Of a stretch of DNA of 64,000 bases, positions 47,408 through 56,500 are shown in pieces. The stretch's first letter is position 1; every line of letters begins with the position of its first letter. Source of the stretch: Curtobacterium sp. ER1/6 (GTDB taxonomy: Bacteria; Actinomycetota; Actinomycetes; Actinomycetales; Microbacteriaceae). A program made the position numbers and the translations under genes. The stretch lies in assembly GCF_001742745.1 (NCBI RefSeq), contig NZ_MJAK01000004.1, positions 124,001-188,000 of the forward strand, read 5' to 3'. The notes beneath the pieces are model-generated. The model was given only the letters and a program-made list of their open reading frames with translations, was not told the DNA's origin and ran no database searches.

Positions 47408-49063
47408 ATGTCCGAACTGCTCGGCACCGGCGTCGGCCGTGGCGTCGCCCACGGCCCCGTGCTCCGGATGGCGGACCCGCTCGGCGCACCGTCGACGGCC
47501 CCGCTCGAGGGTTCGGCGGACGACGCGAAGCAGTCCGTGCACGACGCCCTCGCGGTCGTGGCGGAGGACCTCAACAAGCGCGGGCAGCTCGCCGGTGGCG
47601 ACGCCCAGGCGGTGCTCGAGGCGCAGGCGCTGATGGCGCAGGACCCGACCCTCCTCGACGACGTGCACGCCCGCATCGACGGCGGCACGAACGCCGAGCG
47701 CGCGGTGTTCGAGGCGTTCGGCCAGTTCCGCGACCTGCTCGTCGGCATGGGCGGCTACATGGGGGAGCGCGCCGCCGACCTCGACGACGTCGCCCAGCGC
47801 ATCGTCGCCAAGCTCCGCGGGGTCCCCGCGCCGGGCGTGCCCGAGTCGGACACGCCGTTCGTGCTCGTCGCCCGCGACCTCGCCCCGGCCGACACGGCGC
47901 TGCTCGACCTCGACAAGGTCCTCGCGCTCGTCACCCGTGACGGCGGCCCGACCTCGCACACCGCGATCCTCGCCCGCGCCAAGGGCATCACCGCGATCGT
48001 CGGGGTCACCGGGGCCGACGGTCTCGTCGACGGCACCCCCGTCGTCGTGGACGCGGCCGCCGGCACCGTCGTGACCGAGCCGTCCGCCGAGCTCGTCGCC
48101 GACGTCGAGCGTCGGATCGCCGACCGTCTCGCCGTCGCGGCCGCACCGCTCACCGCCGGTGCCACGGCCGACGGCCACCCGGTCCCGCTGCTCGCGAACC
48201 TCGGCAGCCCCGCCGACGCCGCGGGTGCCGTCGCTCTCGGTGCGGAGGGCGTGGGGCTCTTCCGCACCGAGTTCCTCTTCCTCGACTCGCCGACGGCGCC
48301 GACCGTCGCGCAGCAGACCGAGTCGTACCGCCAGCTGCTCGAGGCGTTCCCCGGCAAGAAGGTGGTCGTCCGCGCGCTCGACGCCGGTGCCGACAAGCCG
48401 CTGCCGTTCCTCACGGACAAGGACGAGGAGAACCCGGCGCTCGGACGCCGCGGTCTCCGGGCGCTCCGCAACCACGAGGAGGTCCTGCGCGACCAGCTCA
48501 CCGCGCTGGCGCAGGCCGACGCCGCGACCGAGGCGGACCTCTGGGTGATGGCGCCGATGGTCGCCGACGCCGAGGAGACCGAGTACTTCGTCGACCTGGC
48601 CCGCGAGCTCGGCATCCGCACCGCGGGTGTCATGGCCGAGGTTCCCTCGCTCGCGCTGATGGCCGAGCAGGTCCTCACGAGCGCCGACTTCGTGTCGATC
48701 GGCACGAACGACCTGACGCAGTACACGATGGCCGCCGACCGCATGCTCGGCACCGTCGCGTCCTACCAGGACCCGTGGCACCCCGCCGTCCTGCGCCTCG
48801 TCGCGCAGCTCGGTGCGGCCGGTGCCGACGCGGGCAAGGCCGTCGGCATCTGCGGTGAGGCCGCGGCCGACCCGCTGCTCGCCGTCGTGCTCGTCGGCCT
48901 CGGCGCCACCACCCTGTCCATGACCCCCGCGGCCCTGGCCGACGTGCGCGCCGAGCTCGGCCAGCACACGCTCGAGCAGGCCCGCGAGATGGCGAAGGCG
49001 GCACTCGCCGCGAGCACCGCGGCGGCGGCCAAGACCGCCGCGGCAGCTGCGCACGCCGCCTAG
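47408..49063 (+). CDS. ptsI: PTS enzyme I (phosphoenolpyruvate-protein phosphotransferase)
   Basis: 551 aa from ATG 47408 (AAGGAG nearby). Phospho-histidine H184 is in DGGPTSHTAILAR. The PEP-binding half includes GVGLFRTEFLF, DAGADKPLPF, GTNDLTQYTMAADR and the active cysteine in VGICGEAAADPL. It transfers phosphate from PEP to HPr. First gene of the mannitol PTS operon. Confidence 0.96.
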   Translation: MSELLGTGVGRGVAHGPVLRMADPLGAPSTAPLEGSADDAKQSVHDALAVVAEDLNKRGQLAGGDAQAVLEAQALMAQDPTLLDDVHARIDGGTNAERAVFEAFGQFRDLLVGMGGYMGERAADLDDVAQRIVAKLRGVPAPGVPESDTPFVLVARDLAPADTALLDLDKVLALVTRDGGPTSHTAILARAKGITAIVGVTGADGLVDGTPVVVDAAAGTVVTEPSAELVADVERRIADRLAVAAAPLTAGATADGHPVPLLANLGSPADAAGAVALGAEGVGLFRTEFLFLDSPTAPTVAQQTESYRQLLEAFPGKKVVVRALDAGADKPLPFLTDKDEENPALGRRGLRALRNHEEVLRDQLTALAQADAATEADLWVMAPMVADAEETEYFVDLARELGIRTAGVMAEVPSLALMAEQVLTSADFVSIGTNDLTQYTMAADRMLGTVASYQDPWHPAVLRLVAQLGAAGADAGKAVGICGEAAADPLLAVVLVGLGATTLSMTPAALADVRAELGQHTLEQAREMAKAALAASTAAAAKTAAAAAHAA

Positions 49064-49128
49064 CCGCAGCACCACAGCAGCACCACACCCCTCCACCACT
49101 GCAGCACCCATCACAGAAAGCCAGGCAC

Positions 49129-50685
49129 ATGACAACGTCGTCCGTTGCAGCGCCCGACGCACCCGCGAAGTCGCGGGGCGGCGCACGCGTCGCCGTCCAG
49201 AAGTTCGGCACGTTCCTCTCCGGCATGGTGATGCCGAACATCGCGATCTTCATCGCGTGGGGCCTCATCACCGCCTTCTTCATCGAGACCGGGTGGACGC
49301 CGGTCGGCGTCCTCGGCGGCTTCGGCGAGACGGACGGCGTGGCCAACATCGGTCTCGTCGGCCCGATCCTCACCTACCTGATCCCGCTCGCGATCGCCTT
49401 CCAGGGCGGCCGGATGATCTACGAGACCCGCGGCGCCGTCGTGGGCTCCATCATGGCGATGGGTGTCATCATCGGCGCCAACGGCACGATCATGATCCTC
49501 GGTGCGATGATCTGCGGTCCGCTCGGTGCGTACCTCATCAAGCAGATCGACAAGATCTGGGACGGCAAGATCAAGCCCGGCTTCGAGATGCTCGTGAACA
49601 ACTACGCGGCCGGCATCCTCGGCTTCGCGCTCGCGCTCGTCGGCTTCTTCTGGCTGGCCCCGCTGTTCAAGCTCATCGCCGAGGGCCTCGGCGCCGCGGT
49701 GAAGTTCCTCGTCGACAGCTCGCTGCTGCCGCTCGCCAGCGTCATCATCGAGCCGGCGAAGGTCTTCTTCCTCAACAACGCCATCAACCACGGCGTGCTC
49801 GACCAGCTCGGTGCCCAGCAGGTCCAGGAGTCCGGCAAGAGCATCCTCTTCCTGCTCGAGGCGAACCCCGGCCCCGGTCTCGGCATCCTGCTCGCCTTCA
49901 CCTTCTTCGGTGTCGGCATCGCCCGCTCGACCGCTCCCGGCGCGATCCTCATCCAGTTCTTCGGCGGCATCCACGAGATCTACTTCCCGTACGTGCTGCA
50001 GAAGCCGGTGCTGTTCCTCGCCGTCATCCTCGGTGGCGCGACCGGTGTCGCCATGAACGTCGCCTTCCAGTCCGGCCTCGTCGCCCCGGCCTCGCCCGGT
50101 TCGATCATCGCCGTCCTCACCGCCACGGCGAAGGACAGCTACGTCGGCGTCATCCTCTCGGTGGTCCTCTCCGCGGCGGTCTCGTTCGCGGTGGCGTCCT
50201 TCTTCCTGCTCGCCAGCCGCAAGCGCGACCTGGCGAACAACGGTGGCGACATGAGCGCCGCGATGGCGAAGCTCCAGGCCAACAAGGGCCGCGACGTCAA
50301 CGCCGCGACCTCGGGTCTGCTCGGCAACAACTCCCCGGCCAACGAGGAGGAGGCCGAGGCCTCGCTCGGCGGCGTCGGATCGGCGTCGACCACCACGGCG
50401 ACCCGCGTCGAGAACGTCGTGTTCGCGTGCGACGCCGGCATGGGCTCGAGCGCCATGGGTGCGAGCGTCCTGCGGAACAAGGTCAAGAAGGCGGGCATCG
50501 AGGGCGTCACGGTCGTCAACAAGGCGATCGCGAACCTCGACGGCACCGAGGACCTCATCATCACGCAGGAGGAGCTCACCGACCGCGCCAAGCAGAAGAA
50601 CCCGGGCGCACAGCACGTGTCGGTCGGCAACTTCATGAACGCGCCGCAGTACGACCAGGTCGTCGAGCAGCTCAAGAACCAGTAA
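49129..50685 (+). CDS. mtlA: Mannitol PTS transporter, EIICB components
   Basis: 518 aa. The N-terminal EIIC membrane domain (SGMVMPNIAIFIAWGLITAF, ITYLIPLAIAFQGGRMIYE-type helices and the conserved IQFFGGIHEIYFPYV) imports mannitol. After a linker near residue 390, the EIIB domain has phospho-cysteine C434 in VFACDAGMGSSAMGAS. The EIIA domain is not fused but encoded separately by the next gene. A GC-rich hairpin lies between them. Confidence 0.95.
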   Translation: MTTSSVAAPDAPAKSRGGARVAVQKFGTFLSGMVMPNIAIFIAWGLITAFFIETGWTPVGVLGGFGETDGVANIGLVGPILTYLIPLAIAFQGGRMIYETRGAVVGSIMAMGVIIGANGTIMILGAMICGPLGAYLIKQIDKIWDGKIKPGFEMLVNNYAAGILGFALALVGFFWLAPLFKLIAEGLGAAVKFLVDSSLLPLASVIIEPAKVFFLNNAINHGVLDQLGAQQVQESGKSILFLLEANPGPGLGILLAFTFFGVGIARSTAPGAILIQFFGGIHEIYFPYVLQKPVLFLAVILGGATGVAMNVAFQSGLVAPASPGSIIAVLTATAKDSYVGVILSVVLSAAVSFAVASFFLLASRKRDLANNGGDMSAAMAKLQANKGRDVNAATSGLLGNNSPANEEEAEASLGGVGSASTTTATRVENVVFACDAGMGSSAMGASVLRNKVKKAGIEGVTVVNKAIANLDGTEDLIITQEELTDRAKQKNPGAQHVSVGNFMNAPQYDQVVEQLKNQ

Positions 50686-50699
50686 CGAAGTGCAGTATC

Positions 50700-50729
50700 G
50701 GAGGGGGCGGACCACGGTCCGCCCCCTCC
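50700..50729 (+). terminator. Intercistronic hairpin between mtlA and mtlF
   Basis: Perfect 13-bp stem GGAGGGGGCGGAC/GTCCGCCCCCTCC with a four-base loop. It lies 15 bases after the mtlA stop, inside an otherwise continuous operon. It may attenuate or protect the upstream mRNA and so set the EIIA and MtlD levels. Confidence 0.6.
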
Positions 50730-50759
50730 ACCACGTCCGCGATCAGCAAGGAGAACCCC

Positions 50760-51197
50760 ATGCCCGTCCTGCAGGAGAGCCAGATCCGCATCCACACCGA
50801 GGACACCGCCCCGACGAAGTCGGAGGCGATGAAGGAGGCGGCCGAGATCCTCGAGGCTGCAGGCGCGGTCACGGCGGACTACTACCCGGCGATGCTCGAG
50901 CGTGAGAAGAGCGTCTCGACCTACATGGGCAACTTCCTCGCGATCCCGCACGGCACCAACGACGCGAAGGACGCCATCAAGTCGTCCGCCCTGTCGTTCA
51001 TCCGCTACGCCACCCCGATCGACTGGGACGGCAACCCCGTGCGCTTCGTCGTCGGCATCGCCGGCGTGAACAACGAGCACCTCGACATCCTGTCCAAGAT
51101 CGCGATCGTGTTCTCGGACGAGGACGAGGTCCAGAAGCTCACCGACGCCCCGGACACGGCGGCCATCCTGTCGATCCTCGGCGAGGTCAACGAGTGA
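50760..51197 (+). CDS. mtlF: Mannitol PTS EIIA component
   Basis: 145 aa from ATG 50760, with CAAGGAG at the right distance. The phospho-histidine is H64 in [14 protein letters not shown], and [11 protein letters not shown] near the C-terminus is a family block. It passes phosphate from HPr to C434 of the EIIB domain. Its TGA overlaps the mtlD GTG. Confidence 0.95.
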   Translation: MPVLQESQIRIHTEDTAPTKSEAMKEAAEILEAAGAVTADYYPAMLEREKSVSTYMGNFLAIPHGTNDAKDAIKSSALSFIRYATPIDWDGNPVRFVVGIAGVNNEHLDILSKIAIVFSDEDEVQKLTDAPDTAAILSILGEVNE

Positions 51198-52357
51198 CCA
51201 CCGGAACGCGCACCGCCGTCCACTTCGGCGCGGGGAACATCGGCCGCGGTTTCGTCGGGCTCCTGCTCCACGAGGCCGGGTACGAGGTCGTCTTCGCCGA
51301 CGTCGCCGCCCCGCTCATCGACGCCCTCGCGGCAGCCGACTCGTACACCGTGCACGAGGTCGGGCAGGGCGCCCAGGACCACCATGTCACGGCCTTCCGC
51401 GCCGTCAACAGCGCGCAGGACGAGGACGGGGTGGTCGCCGAGGTGGCCGCCGCCGACGTCGTCACCTGCGCGGTCGGCCCGACCGTCCTGAAGTTCATCG
51501 CGCCCGTCATCGCCCGTGGGCTCGTCGCCCGCGACGCGGACGCCGCTCCGCTCGCCGTGATGGCATGCGAGAACGCGATCAACGCGACCGACCGGCTGCG
51601 CGAGTTCATCGTCGCCGCGCTCCCCGAGGAGCAGCGCGACGCCGCGCTCGCCAAGGCGGTCTTCGCGAACACCGCCGTCGACCGCATCGTCCCGCAGCAG
51701 CCCGCGGACGGCGGCCTCGACGTGACGGTCGAGACCTACTTCGAGTGGGCGATCGACCGCACCCCGTTCGGCGGGAACGAGCCGGAGATCCCCGGCGCGC
51801 ACTACGTCGACGGGCTCGCCGCGTCGATCGAGCGCAAGCTCTTCACGGTGAACACCGGGCACGCCACCGTCGCGTACCACGGCTTCCTCGCCGGGGCGGA
51901 CAAGATCTCGGACGCGATCGCGATCCCCGCCGTCCGATCGGCGCTCGAGTCCGTGCTCGCCGAGACGAGCGACCTGCTCGTCCGTCGGCACGAGCTCGAC
52001 CCCGAGGTGCACCGCTCGTACGTCCAGGCGATCATCGGCCGGTTCGAGAACCCGCACCTGCCGGACACCGTGACCCGTGTCGGCCGGCAGCCGCTCCGCA
52101 AGCTGTCGCGTGACGAGCGGTTCGTCTCGCCCGCAGCGGCCCTCGCCGAGGACGGCACCGAGCCGACGGCGCTGCTCGACGCGATGGGTGCGGCCCTGCG
52201 CTTCGACGTCGCGGACGACGAGCAGAGCGTCGAGCTGCAGCAGCTGCTGCACTCCGACCGCTCGGACGCGGACGTCGCGACCGAGATCACCGGGCTCGCT
52301 GCGGAGCACCCGCTGCACGCGGCGTTCGCCGAACGGGTGCGCGCGGCGCGCTCCTAG
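51194..52357 (+). CDS. mtlD: Mannitol-1-phosphate 5-dehydrogenase
   Basis: 387 aa. NAD-binding [20 protein letters not shown] at the N-terminus, and [13 protein letters not shown] and VDRIVPQQ are family blocks. A conserved catalytic lysine lies in [20 protein letters not shown]. It converts mannitol-1-phosphate made by MtlA to fructose-6-phosphate. The GTG overlaps mtlF by four bases. Terminator copy 6 follows 17 bases later. Confidence 0.95.
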   Translation: MTTGTRTAVHFGAGNIGRGFVGLLLHEAGYEVVFADVAAPLIDALAAADSYTVHEVGQGAQDHHVTAFRAVNSAQDEDGVVAEVAAADVVTCAVGPTVLKFIAPVIARGLVARDADAAPLAVMACENAINATDRLREFIVAALPEEQRDAALAKAVFANTAVDRIVPQQPADGGLDVTVETYFEWAIDRTPFGGNEPEIPGAHYVDGLAASIERKLFTVNTGHATVAYHGFLAGADKISDAIAIPAVRSALESVLAETSDLLVRRHELDPEVHRSYVQAIIGRFENPHLPDTVTRVGRQPLRKLSRDERFVSPAAALAEDGTEPTALLDAMGAALRFDVADDEQSVELQQLLHSDRSDADVATEITGLAAEHPLHAAFAERVRAARS

Positions 52358-52374
52358 CGTCGCCACCCCCACGG

Positions 52375-52420
52375 ACGGACGGGAGGCGCGGTGCCGGCTG
52401 GCACCGCGCCTCCCGTCCGT
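52375..52420 (+). terminator. Terminator hairpin, family copy 6
   Basis: Perfect 21-bp arms 52375-52395 and 52400-52420, loop GGCT. Same core as copies 1 and 5. It ends the mannitol operon. Confidence 0.75.
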
Positions 52421-52434
52421 TCGTGGTCACCCTG

Positions 52435-52510
52435 CTGCGCGGGACGCCGTCAGCTGCGCGGGACGCCGTCAGCTGCGCGAGACGACGTCCGCTGCGCGAG
52501 ACGCCGTCAC
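52435..52510. repeat. 19-bp tandem repeat, four copies
   Basis: Units begin at 52435, 52454, 52473 and 52492 with consensus CTGCGCGRGACGCCGTCAG. The first two are identical and the last two carry three or fewer changes. Between the mannitol operon terminator and the 3' end of the convergent secretion operon. Not coding in either direction. Confidence 0.85.
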
Positions 52511-52587
52511 TCGTCGCGGTGTCTCGGTGATCGGCGGGCGTCTCGGGGAGTCACCGGCGTCGGGAGGCCCCTCGTCGAGGGCGGCCG

Positions 52588-53172
52588 TCACCAGTGGAGT
52601 GCGGTGAGGACCGCCCCGGCGGCCTCGACCGTGGCACGGGCGAGTCGTCCGGGGTCGATGCGGCCGGGACGGCCGAGCGCCGGGTCCCGCCGCAGGACCA
52701 CGACCGGGCCGACGCCGCGCGCACGCAGCGTACCGAGGTCCGGTGCGGTGCCGCGTGCCGTGCGGTCCACGAGGACGACGACCGTCCGGGCGGGCAGCGA
52801 CGGATCGGCCCTGGCGGCGGTGTCGAGCGCGGCGAGGGCGTCCGCTGCGCCCTCGTCGGACGCGCGACCGACGACCACGAGCGCGTTCTCCGGTGCCGCC
52901 GCCAGGTGTGCGGCGGGGAGTACGTGTGCGCCGGCGTCGTGCACCGCGTCGCGCGTGGTCGCCGGGTCGAGCCGGGGCAGCCGTGACGCGAGCTCGCCGC
53001 CGGAGTGGTCGGAGGCCTGCACGACCGCGCCGCGCCGTGCACCGGCCGCGTCGACGAGGAGGGCGGCGACCGTCGTCGTGCCCGTCCCGCCGGACACCCC
53101 GGCAACGAGCACGGTGCGAGCGCGCTGGACGGCTGCCCGGCGGGTGCCGGGGACCGGGGGGAGTCCGGTCAC
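52588..53172 (-). CDS. MinD/ParA-like protein with degraded P-loop (secretion locus)
   Basis: 194 aa from GTG 53172, overlapping the upstream stop. The N-terminal VLVAGVSGGTGTTTVAALLV has the shape of a deviant Walker A (KGGTGKTT) but lacks both lysines, so ATP hydrolysis is doubtful. VVQASDHSGGELASRLPRL and VVVLVDRTARGTAPDL are weak MinD-like segments. Last gene of the leftward secretion operon. Similar MinD-like proteins accompany ESX loci (for example EspI), but the exact role is unknown. Confidence 0.7.
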   Translation of the reverse strand: MTGLPPVPGTRRAAVQRARTVLVAGVSGGTGTTTVAALLVDAAGARRGAVVQASDHSGGELASRLPRLDPATTRDAVHDAGAHVLPAAHLAAAPENALVVVGRASDEGAADALAALDTAARADPSLPARTVVVLVDRTARGTAPDLGTLRARGVGPVVVLRRDPALGRPGRIDPGRLARATVEAAGAVLTALHW

Positions 53173-53516
53173 GAGCCGTCCTCCACGAGCAGTTGGCCGT
53201 CGACCTCGGCCGCGAGGGCCCGGACGATCGCGACGCCGACCTCGCCGTGCGCGCCCCAGGGCGCCCAGGCCTCGGTCCACCACAGCGGCGCTCGCAGTGT
53301 GGTCCACGGTGCGAGGCGCCGGACCTCCTCCTGGTTGTCGACCCGTTCCGGGTGCTGCACGCTGACGTGCGCGGTGCCGTGGTCGTCGACGACCTCGACC
53401 ACGGCGTCGCCGTCCAGCGACCGGACGCGCAGTTCCGGGTCGACCGAGGCGCCGGCGTTCACGAAGTCCACGAGCGACGGCGCCGTGGTGGAGAGCACGA
53501 GCAGGTCACGAGGCAT
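53169..53516 (-). CDS. Hypothetical protein in type VII secretion operon
   Basis: 115 aa: starts MPRDLLVLSTTAPSLVDFVN and contains APWGAHGEVGVAIVRALAAE. No membrane helix or signal peptide and no family recognised. The start overlaps the eccC 3' end by 11 bases and the stop overlaps the MinD-like gene by four, so it belongs to the operon and likely serves the same machine. Confidence 0.72.
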   Translation of the reverse strand: MPRDLLVLSTTAPSLVDFVNAGASVDPELRVRSLDGDAVVEVVDDHGTAHVSVQHPERVDNQEEVRRLAPWTTLRAPLWWTEAWAPWGAHGEVGVAIVRALAAEVDGQLLVEDGS

Positions 53517-56500
53517 CGGCCGCTCCCTTCGGGTCGAGGACGGTGGTCGCGGCACCGGTCGCACCGGCTGCCTCGGGTGCCGCCGCGGGGAAGTGGGCGA
53601 CCTGCACGATCCGCGGCGGCGTCCCGCGACGGACCAGTCGGCCGCGGCCCGGCGGGAACTGCTCGGCGTACACCTTGGGGAACACCTGCCCCTCCGACCG
53701 TTCACCGCTGAGCACCAGGCCGGCCGCGCCGGAGTCGCGCACGGACTGCAGCACCGAGTCGTACACGGCACGGGCCGCACCGGCGACCGGTCGGGTCAGC
53801 ACGAGGTGCAGACCGAGGTCGCGCGCGGACGGCAGGTAGGGCACCAGGGGAGCGAGCGGGTCGGTGCCGGCGGACGCCACGATGTCGTAGTCGTCCACGA
53901 GCACCACGATGCGGGGCCGCGGGCCCGTCGAGGTCCCGGCGGCGCGCTGCTCGAGCTCCGCCGCGATGGCCGCTGCGAGCCCCCGGGCGTCACGGCCGTT
54001 GGCGGCGTGCCCGCCGAGGAACTCGTCCGGCGTGCCCGCGGCGGCCGCACCGCGGACGTCCATGAACGCCAGCACGAGCTCGTCCGGCGTGGCGCGCTCC
54101 ACGAACCCGGCGGCGAGCCCGCGGAGCAGCGCGGTCTTGCCGCTCCGGGTGTCCCCGAACACCAGCAGGTGCTGGTCCTGCGCGGGGTCGAACGCGACGA
54201 ACTCCATGGTGTCCTGCCGGAGCGCGAAGGGGACCGCGTCGGGCACGGCGAGCGGGTCGGGCAGCTCCGTGGGGTCGAGCGACTCCGGGAGCAGTCGGAT
54301 CGGCGCCGCCGCCGGGCCGCCCCAGCTGTCCGCCACGCGTCGGGCGAGCGCCTCGAGGGCGTCTCCGACGGCGTCGTCGTCGACGTCGTCGAGCACCGGC
54401 AGCGCCACCTGGCCGAACCGCTCGTCGCCCGTGAGGACGCGGCCCGGCTCGCCGGACTTCAGGGTCGCGGCCGCGGCGCGGGCGATGGTGGAGTCGGCGG
54501 GGTCGTTGAGCCGGAGCTCGAAGCGCTGCCCGACGAGCGGTTGGTTGGCCAGGCGCAGCTCGTTCCACCGCGTGAGGCCGAGCACGACGTGGATGCCGAA
54601 GCTCCCACCGCGCTGCAGCAGGTCGCCGAAGGCGTCCTCGAGCTCCTCGAACTCCGTGCGCATCGCGCCGTACCCGTCGACGAGCAGCACGACGTCCGCC
54701 GAGCCGAGCTCCGGGACGCGACCGGCGGAGTGCCGGGTGCGGAGCATCGCGAGCGAGTCGATGCCGTGGTCGCGGAACACGCGCTCGCGGAGGCGGATCA
54801 TCGCCTGGAGCTCCTCGACGAGGCGCAGGAGCCGGTTGCGGTCGACTCGCGTGGCGACTCCACCGACGTGCGGGAAGCCCTCGAGCCGCCCGAGCCCACC
54901 CCCGGAGAGGTCCATCCCGTACACGCTCACCTGACGGGGTGTCGTGGTCAGCGCGACGGACGCCGCGACGGTACGGAGGAACGTGGTCCGGCCGGAGCCC
55001 GGCGCACCGATCACGGCGACGTGGCCGCCGCCCTGCGTGAGGTCGAGCACCCACGGGCGCTGCCGCTGTCGGGCGGGGTCGTCGAGGAGGCCGATCGGCA
55101 CGGCGAGTCCCGCGGGGTCGGTCGGGGCCTGCGGGTCGAGCACCGCGCCGAGCGCCAGCCGGTCGGGGAGCGGGGGGAGCCAGACGGGGGCGGTCGCGCG
55201 GTCGGCACGGGCGAGGCGTTCCACCACCTCGTCCACGACGCTCCGACGGACGTCGGGCGTCTCGAGCACGGCCTCGACCGGGCCGTCGTCCTCGGCGGCG
55301 ACGGTGTTGTGGACGGGGAGCTCGAAGGGCTCGGGGGCGTCGTCCTGCGCCGCGGTCACCGCGGTGGGGACGGCCTCGTCGACGGGGCCGGAGACGTAGC
55401 CCGACCGGAAGCGCGTGTAGACGCTCGTGTCGACCTTCAGGTACCCGTAGCCGGGGACGGCCGGCAGGTGGAAGGCGTCGCCGGTGTCGAGCACGACCTG
55501 GCTCTCGGCCTCCGAGAACGTGCGGAGACCGAGCCGGTACGACAGGTAGGTGTCGAGCCCCCGGAGCTTCCCCGCCTCGATGCGCTGGCTCGACAGGAGC
55601 AGGTGCACGCCGATCGACCGACCGATGCGGCCGATCATGAGGAGCAGGTCGACGAACTCCGGCTCGGCGGTGAGGAGCTCGCCGAACTCGTCGATCACGA
55701 GGAGCAGGTGCGGCATCGGCGGGAGGTCCGGGCGACGGGTGCGCAGCTCGCGGTAGTGGGTGATCGACGGCGAGGAGCCCGCGTCGCGGAGCAGCTCCTG
55801 GCGTCGCCGGACCTCGCCGGCGATCGACGCCCGCGCCCGACGGGTGAGCTGGGGGTCGTCGGCGAGGTTGTCGATGAGGCCGGCGACGTGGGGCAGCCGG
55901 GCGAACGGCGCGAACGCGGCGCCGCCCTTGTAGTCGACGAGGATCATCGCGAGGTCCTCCGGCGGGTGCGACACCGCCAGGCCGAGGACGAGCGTCCGGA
56001 GCATCTCGCTCTTGCCGGAGCCGGTCGCGCCGATGCAGATGCCGTGCGGGCCCATGCCGAGCTGGGCCGACTCCTTGAGGTCGAGCAGCAGCGGGGCGCC
56101 GAAGTCGTCGACGCCGATCGGCACCCGGAGGAAGTCCCGCGGGGTGCGCGGACGCCAGGTGCGGTCCGGGTCGACGGCGGTGACGTCGGTCACGCCGAGC
56201 AGGTCCTGCACGCCGAGCGCGGTCGCCGACTCGGCGCGCTCCTCGGCGTCGGCGGACAGGCGCAGCGGCGCGAGTGCGCGGGCCACGGCGGTCGCGAGGG
56301 ACGGGGACACCGGATCGCAGACCGCCGGCTGGACGGGAGCGGGTTCGCCCTCCTCGACGTCCCGCGCGTCGACGATCTCGAGGGTCGTCCGCTCGCGGGC
56401 TGCGTCGTCTGCCGGCTGGCTCCTCGCCGTGATGCGGACACGGACGTCGGACGGCTCGTGGAGGCGGTCCGCGACCAGGTGCACGACGGTGACCCGCAGG

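Noticed and set aside
52358..52587. Secretion locus as a recent genomic island
   Set aside because: GC content and codon use look like the rest of the window and no integrase or flanking direct repeat is visible; only the 19-bp array is suggestive.
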